64,000 bases of DNA from Halarcobacter mediterraneus (GTDB taxonomy: Bacteria; Campylobacterota; Campylobacteria; Campylobacterales; Arcobacteraceae). The stretch spans positions 62,001 through 126,000 of the forward strand of contig NZ_NXIE01000002.1 in NCBI RefSeq assembly GCF_004116625.1, written 5' to 3'. Positions within the stretch are counted from its first letter, which is position 1. Each line of letters starts with the position of its first letter. Below are positions 32,194-41,919 of the stretch, piece after piece. The notes under the pieces are model-generated. The model was not told where the DNA came from. It saw only the letters and a list, made by a program, of their open reading frames with translations, and ran no database searches. Position numbers and translations under genes: made by a program.

Positions 32194-33495
32194 TTAGTTT
32201 CCTGATTTTTCATCAAAAAGTTTTGAAATAACTCTTTCTTCAATTAAAGACATTTTGATTGCTGGTAAATATCCTGCTTCTTGATATTGTTTTAAAACAT
32301 CTTGTGGGTTTTGTCCCATTTGCATTGCTTCATAATAAAGAATTTGTGTAACTTCTTGATCTGTTACATCTACATTTTCAGCTTTTGCTAAAGCATCTAC
32401 AATAAATGTAGCTTTTACTGATTTTTCAGCGTCACCTTTTAATTCTTCTCTAATTGCTTCAACTTTTGATGCATCTTCTTGAAGTTCTTTAATTTCTTCT
32501 TCTTTCATTTCTCTTACTTTATTATTTAAAGTATAGTTTATTTCTTGCTCAATTACTGAAGAAGGAAGTGCAAAATTAATATTTTCTACTAATTTATCTA
32601 AAAATACTGGTTTTAATTCATCTCTATAGTATTTAGCTTTTGCTTCACCTACAAGTTGTTCAGAAATTTTTTCTTTTAACATTTCTAATGTAGCTTCTGC
32701 TTCACCAGGTAAAACTTTTTTTGCAAAATCATCATTTAATTCTTCTGCAACTTTTTCTTGAATTTCATGTAAAGTTACTTTAAATGTAGCTTCTTTTCCT
32801 GCTAAATCTTTTTGTTGATATGTTTCTGGGAAAGTTACAACAACATCTTTTTCTTCTTCATATTTCATACCAACAACTTGATCTTCAAATCCAGGGATAA
32901 AAGAACCAGAACCAATTTCTAATGGGAATTTTTCAGCTTTTCCACCTTCAAATGCAACACCATCAACAAATCCTTCAAAATCGATAACAGCGAAGTCACC
33001 TTCTCTTACCATTCTTTTTCTTTTGATTTTTTCTAATGGTGCAGATTGTTTAGCCATTTCTTCTAATCTAGCTTCAACTTCTTTTGCATCTGCTTCTTTT
33101 TTCTCAACATCAGGAACTAATGATTTATAATCACCTAAATCAACTTGTGGCTTGCACGCAACTTTAATTTCTACTTCTACAGAACCATCTTCTTTTTTAT
33201 CATACTTTCCAAATGTAGGTTCACCAATTAAATCTTCATTTGCAATTTTTAACTCAGCTAAACCATCAGTTAGTACTTTTCTTACTGCTTCACCTTCTGC
33301 ATCTTCTCTTAACTTATCTGCATATCTTTGTTTTACAACTTTTACAGGAACTTTCCCTTTTCTAAAACCTTGAATATCCATAGTTTTTGCAGCTTGTTTA
33401 GCTACTTTGTCTAAGTTACTTTCAATTGTTTCTTTTGAGATTGTTGAAGTAATAACTGCATTAGCTTCGTCAATTCTATTTGCATTCAATTCCAT
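32194..33495 (-). CDS. tig: Trigger factor
   Basis: 433 residues in three parts: ribosome-binding domain with GFRKGKVPVKVVK (about 43-55), a FKBP-type prolyl isomerase (about 155-240, GDFAVIDFEGFVDG) and the long helical C-terminal chaperone domain. Binds next to the ribosome exit tunnel and helps nascent chains fold. First gene of the tig-clpP-def operon. Confidence 0.97.
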   Translation of the reverse strand: MELNANRIDEANAVITSTISKETIESNLDKVAKQAAKTMDIQGFRKGKVPVKVVKQRYADKLREDAEGEAVRKVLTDGLAELKIANEDLIGEPTFGKYDKKEDGSVEVEIKVACKPQVDLGDYKSLVPDVEKKEADAKEVEARLEEMAKQSAPLEKIKRKRMVREGDFAVIDFEGFVDGVAFEGGKAEKFPLEIGSGSFIPGFEDQVVGMKYEEEKDVVVTFPETYQQKDLAGKEATFKVTLHEIQEKVAEELNDDFAKKVLPGEAEATLEMLKEKISEQLVGEAKAKYYRDELKPVFLDKLVENINFALPSSVIEQEINYTLNNKVREMKEEEIKELQEDASKVEAIREELKGDAEKSVKATFIVDALAKAENVDVTDQEVTQILYYEAMQMGQNPQDVLKQYQEAGYLPAIKMSLIEERVISKLFDEKSGN

Positions 33496-33595
33496 TAAAT
33501 CTACTCCGATTATTTTAATTTTAGTCGTGATTTTATCTAAAAGTTACTTGGGATAATATAAAATATCAAAATCAAAAAAAAAGCAAGGAATTTTA

Positions 33596-35317
33596 TTGCA
33601 GTTTTTATATCCAAATGTTTTATTTTTTATGTTAATTCCAATTATTATTTTAATGTTTCTAATTTTAACAAATAAAAATAAATTTGAAAAATATTTTACA
33701 AAAGAGACTTTGTCAAAACTTTCTATAAAAAATAGCTATATGACAAAAACAACTAGAAATACTCTTCTTTTTATAGCTTTATTTTTAATGACAATAGCAT
33801 TAGCAAGACCTGTTGCAAATGAAAAAAATCAAAAGTTTGAACAAGAAGCTGTTTCAATGGCTATTGCATTAGATGTTTCAAAATCAATGCTTGCTACAGA
33901 TTTACCCCCAAATCGTTTAGTTTTTGGAAAAAGAAAGATTCTTGAAATAATTGATTATGCAAAACAAAACTCTATTGCAATTATTTTATTTGCAAAATCT
34001 TCTTTTATACTTTCACCTGTAACACAAGATTATAACTCCTTAAAAATTTTAATAGAAAATATTGACACTGGTATGAATTTTGACAATGGTTCTAATATTT
34101 TTTCAACTTTAGAAGCAAGTAATAAGCTACTAAAAGATTATGAAAGCAAAAACCTTCTTATCTTAAGTGATGGGGGAAATCAAAATGATTTTTCTAAAGA
34201 AATAGAATACGCGAATAAAAATAATATAAATATTTATACCCTAGCATTAGCAAGTGATGATTTAACTCCTATAAAACTAAATGATGGAAACTTTTTAACA
34301 GACAATAAAGGTAGTATTGTTACAGTAAAACTAAATGAAAATATAAAAAATTTAAGTCTAAATACAAATGCAGCTTTTATAAAATATTCTTTATCAAATA
34401 GTGATATCAAACAATTAATTGATGAGATAAATGCAAACTCAAAGAAAAAAACTTTGGATTCTAGAGAATTTAAAACTTATACTGAATTATTTTATTATCC
34501 TTTAGCACTTTCTATTTTTATACTTTTACTTGCATTTTCTTCTTTTCCAACTTTTTTAAAAAGATCAAATAAGATTTCACTTTTTATTTTAGCTTTTATC
34601 TTATCAAGTAATAATCACTTAAATGCTTCTGTTTTTGAGTTTAAGGATATTGAAAAAGCAAATGAGTTTTATAAAAAACAAAATTATGAAAAAGCACAAA
34701 AAGAGTTTGAGAAAGTAGCTAAAACTCCAGAAAGTTATTATAATTTAGCAAACTCTTATTACAAACAGAAAAAATATAAACAAGCTTTAGAAAACTATCA
34801 AAAAGTTATATCTTCTGATTCAAATTTAGAATATAAAAAACTTCATAATATGGGGAACTCTTTTGTTAAATTAAATGATTTACAAAATGCTAAAAGAGTT
34901 TATGAAAAAGCTTTAAAAATAAAAGATGATAAAGAAACAAAAGAAAACTTAGAAGAAGTTCTTAAAGCTTTAAAGCAAGATAATAAAAACCAAAACCAAA
35001 ATAAAGAAAATAATAAAAACAATCAAAATAAACAAGAGAATCAAAAAGACAAAAATGAATCAAAGAATAAAAATAAACAAGAAAATAATAAAGAAAAAGA
35101 ATCAAAAGATAAAAGCAAGGAAGAAAAGGAAAAACAAAAAAATAAAGAGATAAATAAAAATTTTGATAATAGCAAAATACAAAAAAATCAATTATCAGAT
35201 TTAGAAGAACAAAAATGGCTTAGAAAATTAGAAAACAATAAAAAAATGCCTGTAATGCTTAAAAAATTTGACTCCAAAGAGCAAAGTGAAGATAATAACA
35301 CTTTAACTCCTTGGTAA
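33596..35317 (+). CDS. VWA-TPR membrane protein (BatA/BatB-like)
   Basis: 573 residues from a TTG with AAGGA 8 bp upstream. An N-terminal membrane segment and a second at about 55-75 are followed by a von Willebrand A domain with MIDAS ALDVSKSMLATDL (D-x-S-x-S, near 95). A membrane helix pair lies near 300-340. TPR repeats (about 350-455: YKKQNYEKAQKEFEKVAK, YYNLANSYYKQKKYKQALEN) and a very lysine/asparagine-rich tail (about 460-540) end it. This matches Bat aerotolerance-type proteins that usually sit with MoxR; moxR is not here. A fusion of BatB- and BatC-like parts. Divergent from tig. Confidence 0.85.
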   Translation: MQFLYPNVLFFMLIPIIILMFLILTNKNKFEKYFTKETLSKLSIKNSYMTKTTRNTLLFIALFLMTIALARPVANEKNQKFEQEAVSMAIALDVSKSMLATDLPPNRLVFGKRKILEIIDYAKQNSIAIILFAKSSFILSPVTQDYNSLKILIENIDTGMNFDNGSNIFSTLEASNKLLKDYESKNLLILSDGGNQNDFSKEIEYANKNNINIYTLALASDDLTPIKLNDGNFLTDNKGSIVTVKLNENIKNLSLNTNAAFIKYSLSNSDIKQLIDEINANSKKKTLDSREFKTYTELFYYPLALSIFILLLAFSSFPTFLKRSNKISLFILAFILSSNNHLNASVFEFKDIEKANEFYKKQNYEKAQKEFEKVAKTPESYYNLANSYYKQKKYKQALENYQKVISSDSNLEYKKLHNMGNSFVKLNDLQNAKRVYEKALKIKDDKETKENLEEVLKALKQDNKNQNQNKENNKNNQNKQENQKDKNESKNKNKQENNKEKESKDKSKEEKEKQKNKEINKNFDNSKIQKNQLSDLEEQKWLRKLENNKKMPVMLKKFDSKEQSEDNNTLTPW

Positions 35318-35319
35318 TT

Positions 35320-36435
35320 TTAGTAGTTTGCTGTTTTTCTCATTTGCATTAATTCTTTTTGTACAGAAATATTTATTTTTTCATCTGCATTAAAATCTAA
35401 AGCATAATTTCTTCCATCATAATCAACAGAATTTAAAATAATCTTCATAGCCTCTAATCTTGCTTTGTGTTTATCATCACTTCTTACAATATACCAAGGT
35501 GCAGATCTTGAAGATGTTCTTCTTAACATCTCATATTTTTTTTCTGAGAACTCAGACCATAGATCTTGAGCTTGCATATCTACTTCTGAAAACTTCCATT
35601 GTCTAAGAGGATCATTTATTCTTCTATCAAATCTTCTTTTTTGTTCATCTTTAGAAACAGAAAAATATAACTTAATAAGAATCATTCCTTGTCTTACTAA
35701 ATCCTGTTCAAAGTTCACAACATCTTCCATAAAAATTTCATACTCTTCTTTTGTACAAAATCCAAAAATAGGCTCAACCATAGCTCTATTGTACCAAGAC
35801 CTATCAAATAGTACCATTTCTCCACCTGTAGGAAAATGTTGAATATATCTTTGGAAAAACCATTGGTTTTTTTGTGTTTCATTTGGTTTACCAAGTGCAA
35901 CAACTCTATAGTGTTTGTTGTTCATATATCTTGTAATTCGTCTAATAGCTCCACCTTTTCCTGAGGCATCTCTTCCTTCAAAAAGAATAATCATTCTTTT
36001 ATTTTCTGCTTCAAGATAATTTTGAAGTTTAATAAGCTCAATTTGATATCGTTTTAATTCTTCTAAATCATAAATCTTTTGAATACCATCTTTTAAAACT
36101 TCTGGATCAATATCTTTGAAGTTTCCTAATATTGCTTTTAAATTTTTATTTTCTTCTAATATTTCTTGATATTTTTTATCAAAATTTTTATCTGTTGCAA
36201 CTACTGTAGGAGTACTTTCTTCTTTTTCTACAACAATTGAGTCTTTAAACCTTTGCATTAAAGTTAAAGCTGATTTTTTTGTAAGGTTATCTTTTTTTGT
36301 ATATCCTAAAACTTTTACATATCTTTTTTTATTGTATTGAAATCTTGCAATATATTTTTTTCCAAAAGTTGGATGTGCTGTTTTTGATATATAAAGTCCA
36401 CTATAATTTGTTTTTTCAAAATCACTTAAGTTCAT
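35320..36435 (-). CDS. ppk2: Polyphosphate kinase 2 with integrase-arm-like N-terminal extension
   Basis: 371 residues. Residues 115-360 are a PPK2 kinase: Walker A FEGRDASGKGG (about 152-162), FDRSWYNRA and the lid with RRFDRRINDPLRQWKFSEVD. It phosphorylates nucleoside diphosphates (or monophosphates) with polyphosphate. Residues 10-60 (GLYISKTAHPTFGKKYIARF, then KRYVKVLGYTKKDNLTKKSA) look like the DNA-binding arm domain of tyrosine integrases, which is unusual. A second ppk2 gene lies 2 bp upstream. Convergent with the VWA-TPR gene, 2 bp apart. Confidence 0.9.
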   Translation of the reverse strand: MNLSDFEKTNYSGLYISKTAHPTFGKKYIARFQYNKKRYVKVLGYTKKDNLTKKSALTLMQRFKDSIVVEKEESTPTVVATDKNFDKKYQEILEENKNLKAILGNFKDIDPEVLKDGIQKIYDLEELKRYQIELIKLQNYLEAENKRMIILFEGRDASGKGGAIRRITRYMNNKHYRVVALGKPNETQKNQWFFQRYIQHFPTGGEMVLFDRSWYNRAMVEPIFGFCTKEEYEIFMEDVVNFEQDLVRQGMILIKLYFSVSKDEQKRRFDRRINDPLRQWKFSEVDMQAQDLWSEFSEKKYEMLRRTSSRSAPWYIVRSDDKHKARLEAMKIILNSVDYDGRNYALDFNADEKINISVQKELMQMRKTANY

Positions 36436-36437
36436 CC

Positions 36438-37361
36438 TTACGCCTTTGCAAATTTATTTTCTTGTTCCATATATTCTAACTCTTTTGTCCCACTAATCAG
36501 AATTTTTTTATCTATTTTTATTTCTGATTTATCTATTTTACTAGGATAATTAACTGTACATAAAATATGACGAATACAATTTAATCTAGCTTTTTTCTTG
36601 TTATCACTTTTGATAATTGTCCAAGGAGCATGGTCACTATTTGAAGCCATAAGCATAGAAAATTTAGCTACAGTATACTTATCCCAAAGTTTTTGAGACT
36701 CTTTATCAACAGGTGATAATTTATACTGTTTTAGTGGGTCAACTTCTCTTTTTTTAAATCTTCTTGCTTGTTCTTTTTTAGATACAGAGAAATAAAATTT
36801 AAGAAGAATAATTCCTGACTTTACAAGCATATTTTCAAATTCTGGAACTTCTCTTAAAAATTCATGGTGTTCTTCAGGAGTACAAAATCCCATTACAGGT
36901 TCTACTCCAGCTCTGTTGTACCATGATCTATCAAAAAGTACAATTTCACCAGCACTTGGTAAATGTTTTGTATACCTTTGAAAATACCATTGTGTTTTTT
37001 CTACATCACTTGGTTTTTCTAAGGCAACAACCCTTGCTCCCCTTGGATTTAAATGCTCTGTGATTCTTTTTATAGTGCCACCTTTTCCAGCAGCATCTCT
37101 TCCTTCAAAAATCATTAAAACTTTTAAACCCTTATCTTTCACATGGTTTTGAAATTTTAAAAGTTCAATTTGTAATTTGGTAAGCTCTTTTTCATACTCT
37201 AAAGTCTCTTTTTTCACCCAAATCTGGACTTTGTCACCTTTTATCTTTAACTCTTCTCTTACTCTTTGAAAATTATTTCTTTTATGTTTTTCATTTTTCT
37301 GAGTATCTATTTCCTCTTCATCCTTAAACTCTTCATTTATAATATTTCTTTCTCTTCCCAT
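36438..37361 (-). CDS. ppk2: Polyphosphate kinase 2
   Basis: 307 residues: a charged lead of about 55, then a standard PPK2 domain with Walker A FEGRDAAGKGG, VLFDRSWYNRAGVEPVMGFC and the lid RRFKKREVDPLKQYKLSPVD. No arm-like extension. It lies 2 bp from the other ppk2 gene and 16 bp from nspC. The two kinases probably differ in substrate class (NDP versus NMP, by family precedent); the sequence does not decide which is which. Confidence 0.93.
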   Translation of the reverse strand: MGRERNIINEEFKDEEEIDTQKNEKHKRNNFQRVREELKIKGDKVQIWVKKETLEYEKELTKLQIELLKFQNHVKDKGLKVLMIFEGRDAAGKGGTIKRITEHLNPRGARVVALEKPSDVEKTQWYFQRYTKHLPSAGEIVLFDRSWYNRAGVEPVMGFCTPEEHHEFLREVPEFENMLVKSGIILLKFYFSVSKKEQARRFKKREVDPLKQYKLSPVDKESQKLWDKYTVAKFSMLMASNSDHAPWTIIKSDNKKKARLNCIRHILCTVNYPSKIDKSEIKIDKKILISGTKELEYMEQENKFAKA

Positions 37362-37377
37362 TAGTTATTCCCGTCAT

Positions 37378-38517
37378 TTATAATCTAGATTTATATGCAT
37401 TATATCCAAATTTATTTACAACTTGGTAACACCCTTGTGTATTTTTTAAAACAATAGATGGTAACTTTATTCCATTAAAAGTTGTTGTTTTTACCATTGT
37501 ATAATGAATCATATCTTCTAAAATGATTTTATCCCCTACTTTTAACGGCTTATCAAAAGAGTAATCTCCGATAATATCACCTGCTAAGCAAGTGTTTCCT
37601 CCAAGACGATATGTGTATTTTTTTTCATTTGGCTTACCAGAATTTCTAATATCTGCTCGGTATGGCATAGCTAAGGTATCAGGCATATGAGCTTCTGCTG
37701 AAGTGTCTAAAATGGCTATTTGCATTTGATTTTCTACGATATCTAAAACAGTTGCCATAAGGTAACCCGTTTGCCAACCTACTGCTTCTCCTGGCTCTAG
37801 AAAAACATCCAAATGAGGATATCTATTTTTGAACTCTTTTAATAGTTTGATTAAACCTTCAACATCATAGTCAGCTCTTGTGATATGATGTCCTCCACCA
37901 AAGTTTACCCATTTCATTTGTGCTAAATATTCACCAAAGTTTTCTTCAAAATTTGATAAAGCCCCTTCTAGGGCATCTACATTTTGCTCACAAAGAGCAT
38001 GAAAATGTAGACCTTCTACTAAATCAAGTTTATCTTCTTGGAAGTTTTTCTTTGTAATTCCAAGTCTAGAAAAGGCTCCACAAGGATTGTATAAATCTAC
38101 TTCTACTGAAGAGTATTCAGGGTTTACTCTAAGTCCAATAGAAGTTTTTCCATATGCTTTTTTGCCATATCTTTCAAGTTGAGAAAATGAATTAAATACT
38201 AAGTGATTAGAAATATCTATAATCTCATCTATCTCTTCATCTTTAAAAGCAGGACTATAAGTATGAACTTCTTTTTGAAACTCTTCTTTTGCTAAAAGTG
38301 CTTCATGTAATCCACTTGCACAACAGCCGTGGAGATACTTTCTACAAAGCTCAAAACTAGACTTTAATGCAAAACCTTTTAGGGCAAGTAAAATTTTTAC
38401 ATCTGCTTCATCTTGAACTTTTTTTAGCAACTTCAAATTGTTTTCTAAAAGCTCTTCTTCACATATAAATGCTGGACTTGGTAACTCTTCTAGTGACTTA
38501 AAAGTTTGGTTTTCCAT
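37378..38517 (-). CDS. nspC: Carboxynorspermidine / carboxyspermidine decarboxylase
   Basis: 379 residues from the ATG at 38517; an in-frame TTG 27 bp upstream lies within the preceding gene. PLP-dependent alanine-racemase-fold decarboxylase. The PLP lysine is in LLALKGFAL, HFHALCEQN and GGGHHITRADYD are typical, and NTCLAGDI precedes the active cysteine-type loop. It decarboxylates carboxyspermidine or carboxynorspermidine in the alternative polyamine pathway of Campylobacter and Vibrio. The preceding gene supplies its substrate. Confidence 0.93.
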   Translation of the reverse strand: MENQTFKSLEELPSPAFICEEELLENNLKLLKKVQDEADVKILLALKGFALKSSFELCRKYLHGCCASGLHEALLAKEEFQKEVHTYSPAFKDEEIDEIIDISNHLVFNSFSQLERYGKKAYGKTSIGLRVNPEYSSVEVDLYNPCGAFSRLGITKKNFQEDKLDLVEGLHFHALCEQNVDALEGALSNFEENFGEYLAQMKWVNFGGGHHITRADYDVEGLIKLLKEFKNRYPHLDVFLEPGEAVGWQTGYLMATVLDIVENQMQIAILDTSAEAHMPDTLAMPYRADIRNSGKPNEKKYTYRLGGNTCLAGDIIGDYSFDKPLKVGDKIILEDMIHYTMVKTTTFNGIKLPSIVLKNTQGCYQVVNKFGYNAYKSRL

Positions 38518-38519
38518 AT

Positions 38520-39713
38520 CTACTCTAAATCTAATATCTTCCAAGGAAGACCTTGAGTCATTAGTTCATCCATAAATGGCTTCGCGTCAAACTCTTCAAT
38601 ATTGAACACACCTTTTCCATCCCAGATACCTTTATATAACATTTTTGTTCCAATCATCGCTGGAACTCCTGTTGTATATGAAACTGCTTGTGCTCCTGTC
38701 TCTTTGTAGCACTCTTGGTGGTCACAAACATTGTAGATATAAACTTTCTTTTTCTTTCCATCTTTGATACCTTCAATAATACAACCAATATTTGTTTTAC
38801 CAACTGTTCTTGGTCCTAATGAAGCAGGGTCTGGTAATAATGTAGTTAAAAACTCTATTGGAGTGATTTCTACACCTTTGTGCATTATTGGTTCAATACC
38901 TAACATTCCTACATTTTGTAAGCAGTTCATATGTTGGATATAAGAATCTCCAAATGTCATAAAGAATCTAATTCTTTTTAAGCCTTTGATATTTTTTGAT
39001 AATGACTCTAACTCTTCATGGTATAAAAGATATGAAGGTTTAACTCCAACTTCTGGATAATCATGGTCAACTCTGATTTCTAATGGCTTTGTTTCAATCC
39101 ACTTTCCATCTTCCCAATATCTTCCATTTGCAGATACTTCTCTTAAGTTGATTTCTGGGTTAAAGTTTGTAGCAAAAGGATATCCATGGTCACCTGCATT
39201 ACAATCCATGATATCAATATAGTTTATTTCATCAAATAGATTTTGTTGGGCATAGGCACAAAATACACCTGTAACACCTGGGTCAAAACCACTTCCAAGT
39301 AAAGCTTTTACACCTGCTTTTTCGAACTGTTCATGTCTAGCCCATTGTTCTTTGTACTCAAACTTAGCTTCATCTGGGTGCTCATAATTTGCAGTATCTA
39401 CATAATCAACACCACATTCAGTACAAGCATCCATGATTGTTAAATCTTGATAAGGTAAGGCTACATTTAAAACAACCTTTGGATTAACCTCTTTAATTAG
39501 ACTTACTAATTGAGGAATATCATCAGCATCAACTTGGGCAGTTTGAATCTCAACTCCAAGTTTCTCTTTAATATCCATTGCGATTGAATCACACTTTTTA
39601 ACCGTTCTTGACGCTAGTGTAATTTTTTCAAATGTATCAATATTCATAGCACACTTTACAGTTGCCACACGACTAACTCCACCTGCACCAATGATTAAAA
39701 TACCTTTTTTCAT
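38520..39713 (-). CDS. Carboxynorspermidine synthase (saccharopine-dehydrogenase family)
   Basis: 397 residues. Rossmann start LIIGAGGVSRVATVKCA (NADPH site, residues 5-21). SGFDPGVTGVFCAYAQQ and DHQECYKETGAQAVSYTTGV are markers of this branch. It condenses aspartate semialdehyde with putrescine or diaminopropane by reductive amination. It lies directly before nspC in the same transcript, so the alternative polyamine route is complete for these two steps. It abuts bioA without a gap. Confidence 0.93.
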   Translation of the reverse strand: MKKGILIIGAGGVSRVATVKCAMNIDTFEKITLASRTVKKCDSIAMDIKEKLGVEIQTAQVDADDIPQLVSLIKEVNPKVVLNVALPYQDLTIMDACTECGVDYVDTANYEHPDEAKFEYKEQWARHEQFEKAGVKALLGSGFDPGVTGVFCAYAQQNLFDEINYIDIMDCNAGDHGYPFATNFNPEINLREVSANGRYWEDGKWIETKPLEIRVDHDYPEVGVKPSYLLYHEELESLSKNIKGLKRIRFFMTFGDSYIQHMNCLQNVGMLGIEPIMHKGVEITPIEFLTTLLPDPASLGPRTVGKTNIGCIIEGIKDGKKKKVYIYNVCDHQECYKETGAQAVSYTTGVPAMIGTKMLYKGIWDGKGVFNIEEFDAKPFMDELMTQGLPWKILDLE

Positions 39714-40973
39714 CTATTTTTGCTCCATATTTTTAAATTGAATATTTGCTTTTTTAATTGCGTTTATCATTGCATTACATATCTTATTTAATTCTTCATT
39801 AGTAATTGTATAAGCAACGATTGAATAAATCAGTTTTCCAAATGGTCTTATCCATACACCCTCTTTTTGACACTCATCTTGTATAAACTGAGCGAAATTA
39901 GGGTCATGAAGTTCTACTACACCAATTGCACCAATTGTTCTAATATCTTTTACAATTTCTACTTCTTCCAAAGTGTTTAGTTTTTGAGTAAATATTTTAT
40001 TGATATTTGAAACTTTTTCTTGCCAGTTTGACTCTAATAGTAAATCAATACTAGCATTTGCCACACTACAAGCTAAAGGGTTTCCCATAAATGTTGGACC
40101 ATGCATAAGTACACCTATTTCAGAGTTTGAAATAGTATCACTTATGTGTTTTGTTGTGCACATTGCAGCAAGTGTCATCATACCACCTGTTAGGCACTTT
40201 CCTATTGTTATAATATCAGGTACTACATCTGCATGTTCACAAGCCCACATTTTACCAGTGTGACCAAAGCCTGTTGCTATCTCATCAGCGATGAAAATTA
40301 TATCATATTTCGTACATAATTCACGCAACTTTACTAGATAATCAGGTTTATGAATTTTCATACCACCTGCACCTTGAACTATTGGTTCTAATACTATACC
40401 CGCAACTTCATGGTGATGTTTTTCTATTGTTTTTTCAATATTTTCAATACTTGTAAAAATATTGTTTGGTAAATAGTTTCCATATAGTGAGTGCATACTA
40501 TTATTTGGGTCACACACTCCCATACAGCCTAAGGTATCTCCATGATAAGCATTTTCTAAAGATATAAACTTATCTACATTTTTACCTTTTGCTTTTTGGT
40601 ATAAAATAGCTGTTTTTAATGCAACTTCAATACTAACACTTCCACTATCTGCTAAAAATACACTAGGTAAACCTGTAAGTTTTGCTAACTTTTCACAAAG
40701 AAGAGCTGCTGGTTCATGAGTAAGTCCTCCAAACATAACATGAGGCATAATATTTGCTTGTTTTTGTAAAGCCTCTACTAGCTTTGGATTGTTATATCCA
40801 TGGATTGCACTCCACCATGAACTCATGGCATCTATAAGTTCAGTATCATCTTCTAAAACAATAGTTTGTCCAAAAGTTTTCTTTACTGGTAGTATTTTTG
40901 TTTTTGTTGGCAAAGAGTTATAAGGATGCCAAGTATGCTTTTTATCTAATTCTATATAATTCATAAGTGACAT
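39714..40973 (-). CDS. bioA: Adenosylmethionine-8-amino-7-oxononanoate aminotransferase
   Basis: 419 residues, class III PLP aminotransferase. It forms diaminopelargonate from KAPA with SAM as amino donor in biotin synthesis. HTWHPYNSLP near the start, WSAIHGYNNP, AYHGDTLGCMGV, FIADEIATGFGHTG and TIGKCLTGGM (PLP lysine) are all present. Neither the first ATG nor one three codons later has a clear ribosome site; the message may be nearly leaderless because the ssrA promoter faces away here. Confidence 0.95.
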   Translation of the reverse strand: MSLMNYIELDKKHTWHPYNSLPTKTKILPVKKTFGQTIVLEDDTELIDAMSSWWSAIHGYNNPKLVEALQKQANIMPHVMFGGLTHEPAALLCEKLAKLTGLPSVFLADSGSVSIEVALKTAILYQKAKGKNVDKFISLENAYHGDTLGCMGVCDPNNSMHSLYGNYLPNNIFTSIENIEKTIEKHHHEVAGIVLEPIVQGAGGMKIHKPDYLVKLRELCTKYDIIFIADEIATGFGHTGKMWACEHADVVPDIITIGKCLTGGMMTLAAMCTTKHISDTISNSEIGVLMHGPTFMGNPLACSVANASIDLLLESNWQEKVSNINKIFTQKLNTLEEVEIVKDIRTIGAIGVVELHDPNFAQFIQDECQKEGVWIRPFGKLIYSIVAYTITNEELNKICNAMINAIKKANIQFKNMEQK

Positions 40974-40995
40974 TATATAAAAAAAGTGCTATAAT
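40967..40995 (+). promoter_or_regulatory. ssrA promoter
   Basis: GTGACA (40967-40972) and TATAAT (40990-40995) are 17 bp apart and end 15 bp before the mature tmRNA 5' end. It overlaps the bioA start codon on the other strand. Confidence 0.7.
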
Positions 40996-41010
40996 TCCAC
41001 TTTATTTACT

Positions 41011-41412
41011 GGGGATGACTTGGTATCGATTAGAGCAGTGAGGATCAGTTGCATGTCGGCCTGAACATGCCGTTACGCGGTTCACTTTTTTTTAGACGCA
41101 AACAATACTGATTACGCTCCAGCTTACGCAAAAGCTGCGTAAGTTTTAACAAACTTATAGGACTCGCCTTAGGGCTTGAGACCTCGGAGGCTCACACTAC
41201 TGATTCTATCTAAGTAGATTTTAGTGGGTTCACCCAAGATAGATTATCATCTTAGAATTGATTTGGCTAATTTGAGACACTTTTAAATCTTAGCTTCGCA
41301 ATTGTTTTGCGGGTTGAGCTGTTGTGAAGTGAAATTTTTCAACCCTTCTAAGCATGTAGACGCTGGTAGTAGCTGTTTTAAGACTGGAGTTCGATTCTCC
41401 ACATCTCCACCA
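41011..41412 (+). ncRNA. ssrA: tmRNA (transfer-messenger RNA)
   Basis: About 402 nt. The 5' end GGGGATG pairs with CATCTCC before the terminal ACCA at 41409-41412, and GTTCGATTC is the T-loop. The tag frame starts at 41098 and encodes ANNTDYAPAYAKAA then TAA, close to the Helicobacter tag. It rescues stalled ribosomes and marks the nascent chain for proteolysis, with ClpP in this same window as a likely protease. Confidence 0.96.
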
Positions 41413-41919
41413 ATATTAATGATTATGCTCTCATACTTATTTTAATTAAAGTAATATTCTCTTTTATTTAAAAAAGAATTTAAAATATTAATTAAAAAAG
41501 CTATAAATAATTTATAGTTTTTCATATAAAAAAGTTACTAATATACACAATGCTAATTATTCCACAATCAGAACATTATCTTTTGATTTACATATAAATG
41601 AGCTAACAAAGCTTGTAGGTGTATAAAGACCCTTCAAATTTCACCCAAGCTTTTTATAAACGGTTTAGAGTAAGACCAAAAAAGCTTATAAGAAGTAGGA
41701 AATATTATTAAAATATAATATGGCGAGATGCTATCTTTTTATCATAAATGAAACCTTCATGCCATTTTTTCTAAAGACAACATTATAAATACAAATGTCA
41801 TGTGAAGTCTGACCCTTTCAATAGTACCGGAATCAGACACCCTGACAATTGGCGCAGTAGGTCCTTTATCAAATGTTTTGAAAAGTTGATAAATTAATAT
41901 CAACTTTCATATTTATACA
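41413..41919. other. 507-bp gap holding an AraC-gene remnant
   Basis: Apart from the AraC fragment described separately, no gene is visible. The stretch 41713-41919 contains TCTGACCCTTTC and TCAGACACCCTGAC, short pieces without a clear repeat partner in this window. Confidence 0.5.
41582..41711 (+). pseudogene. AraC-family regulator C-terminal remnant
   Basis: First frame: FDLHINELTKLVGV, the first helix of an AraC DNA-binding domain. In the next frame from 41622: YKDPSNFTQAFYKRFRVRPK then KLIRSRKYY and TAA, the final helix-turn-helix of the same domain. About 50 residues between LVG and YKDPS are missing with a frame change, probably through deletion between short repeats. The end RKYY equals that of the intact AraC gene at 44135, so it is a paralogue of a regulator of a TonB receptor. 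Confidence 0.8.

Noticed and set aside
41800-41870. TCTGACC / TCAGACACC stretch as a further copy of the 23-bp repeat
   Set aside because: It shares only a few bases with the GTGCCTGACACC core.
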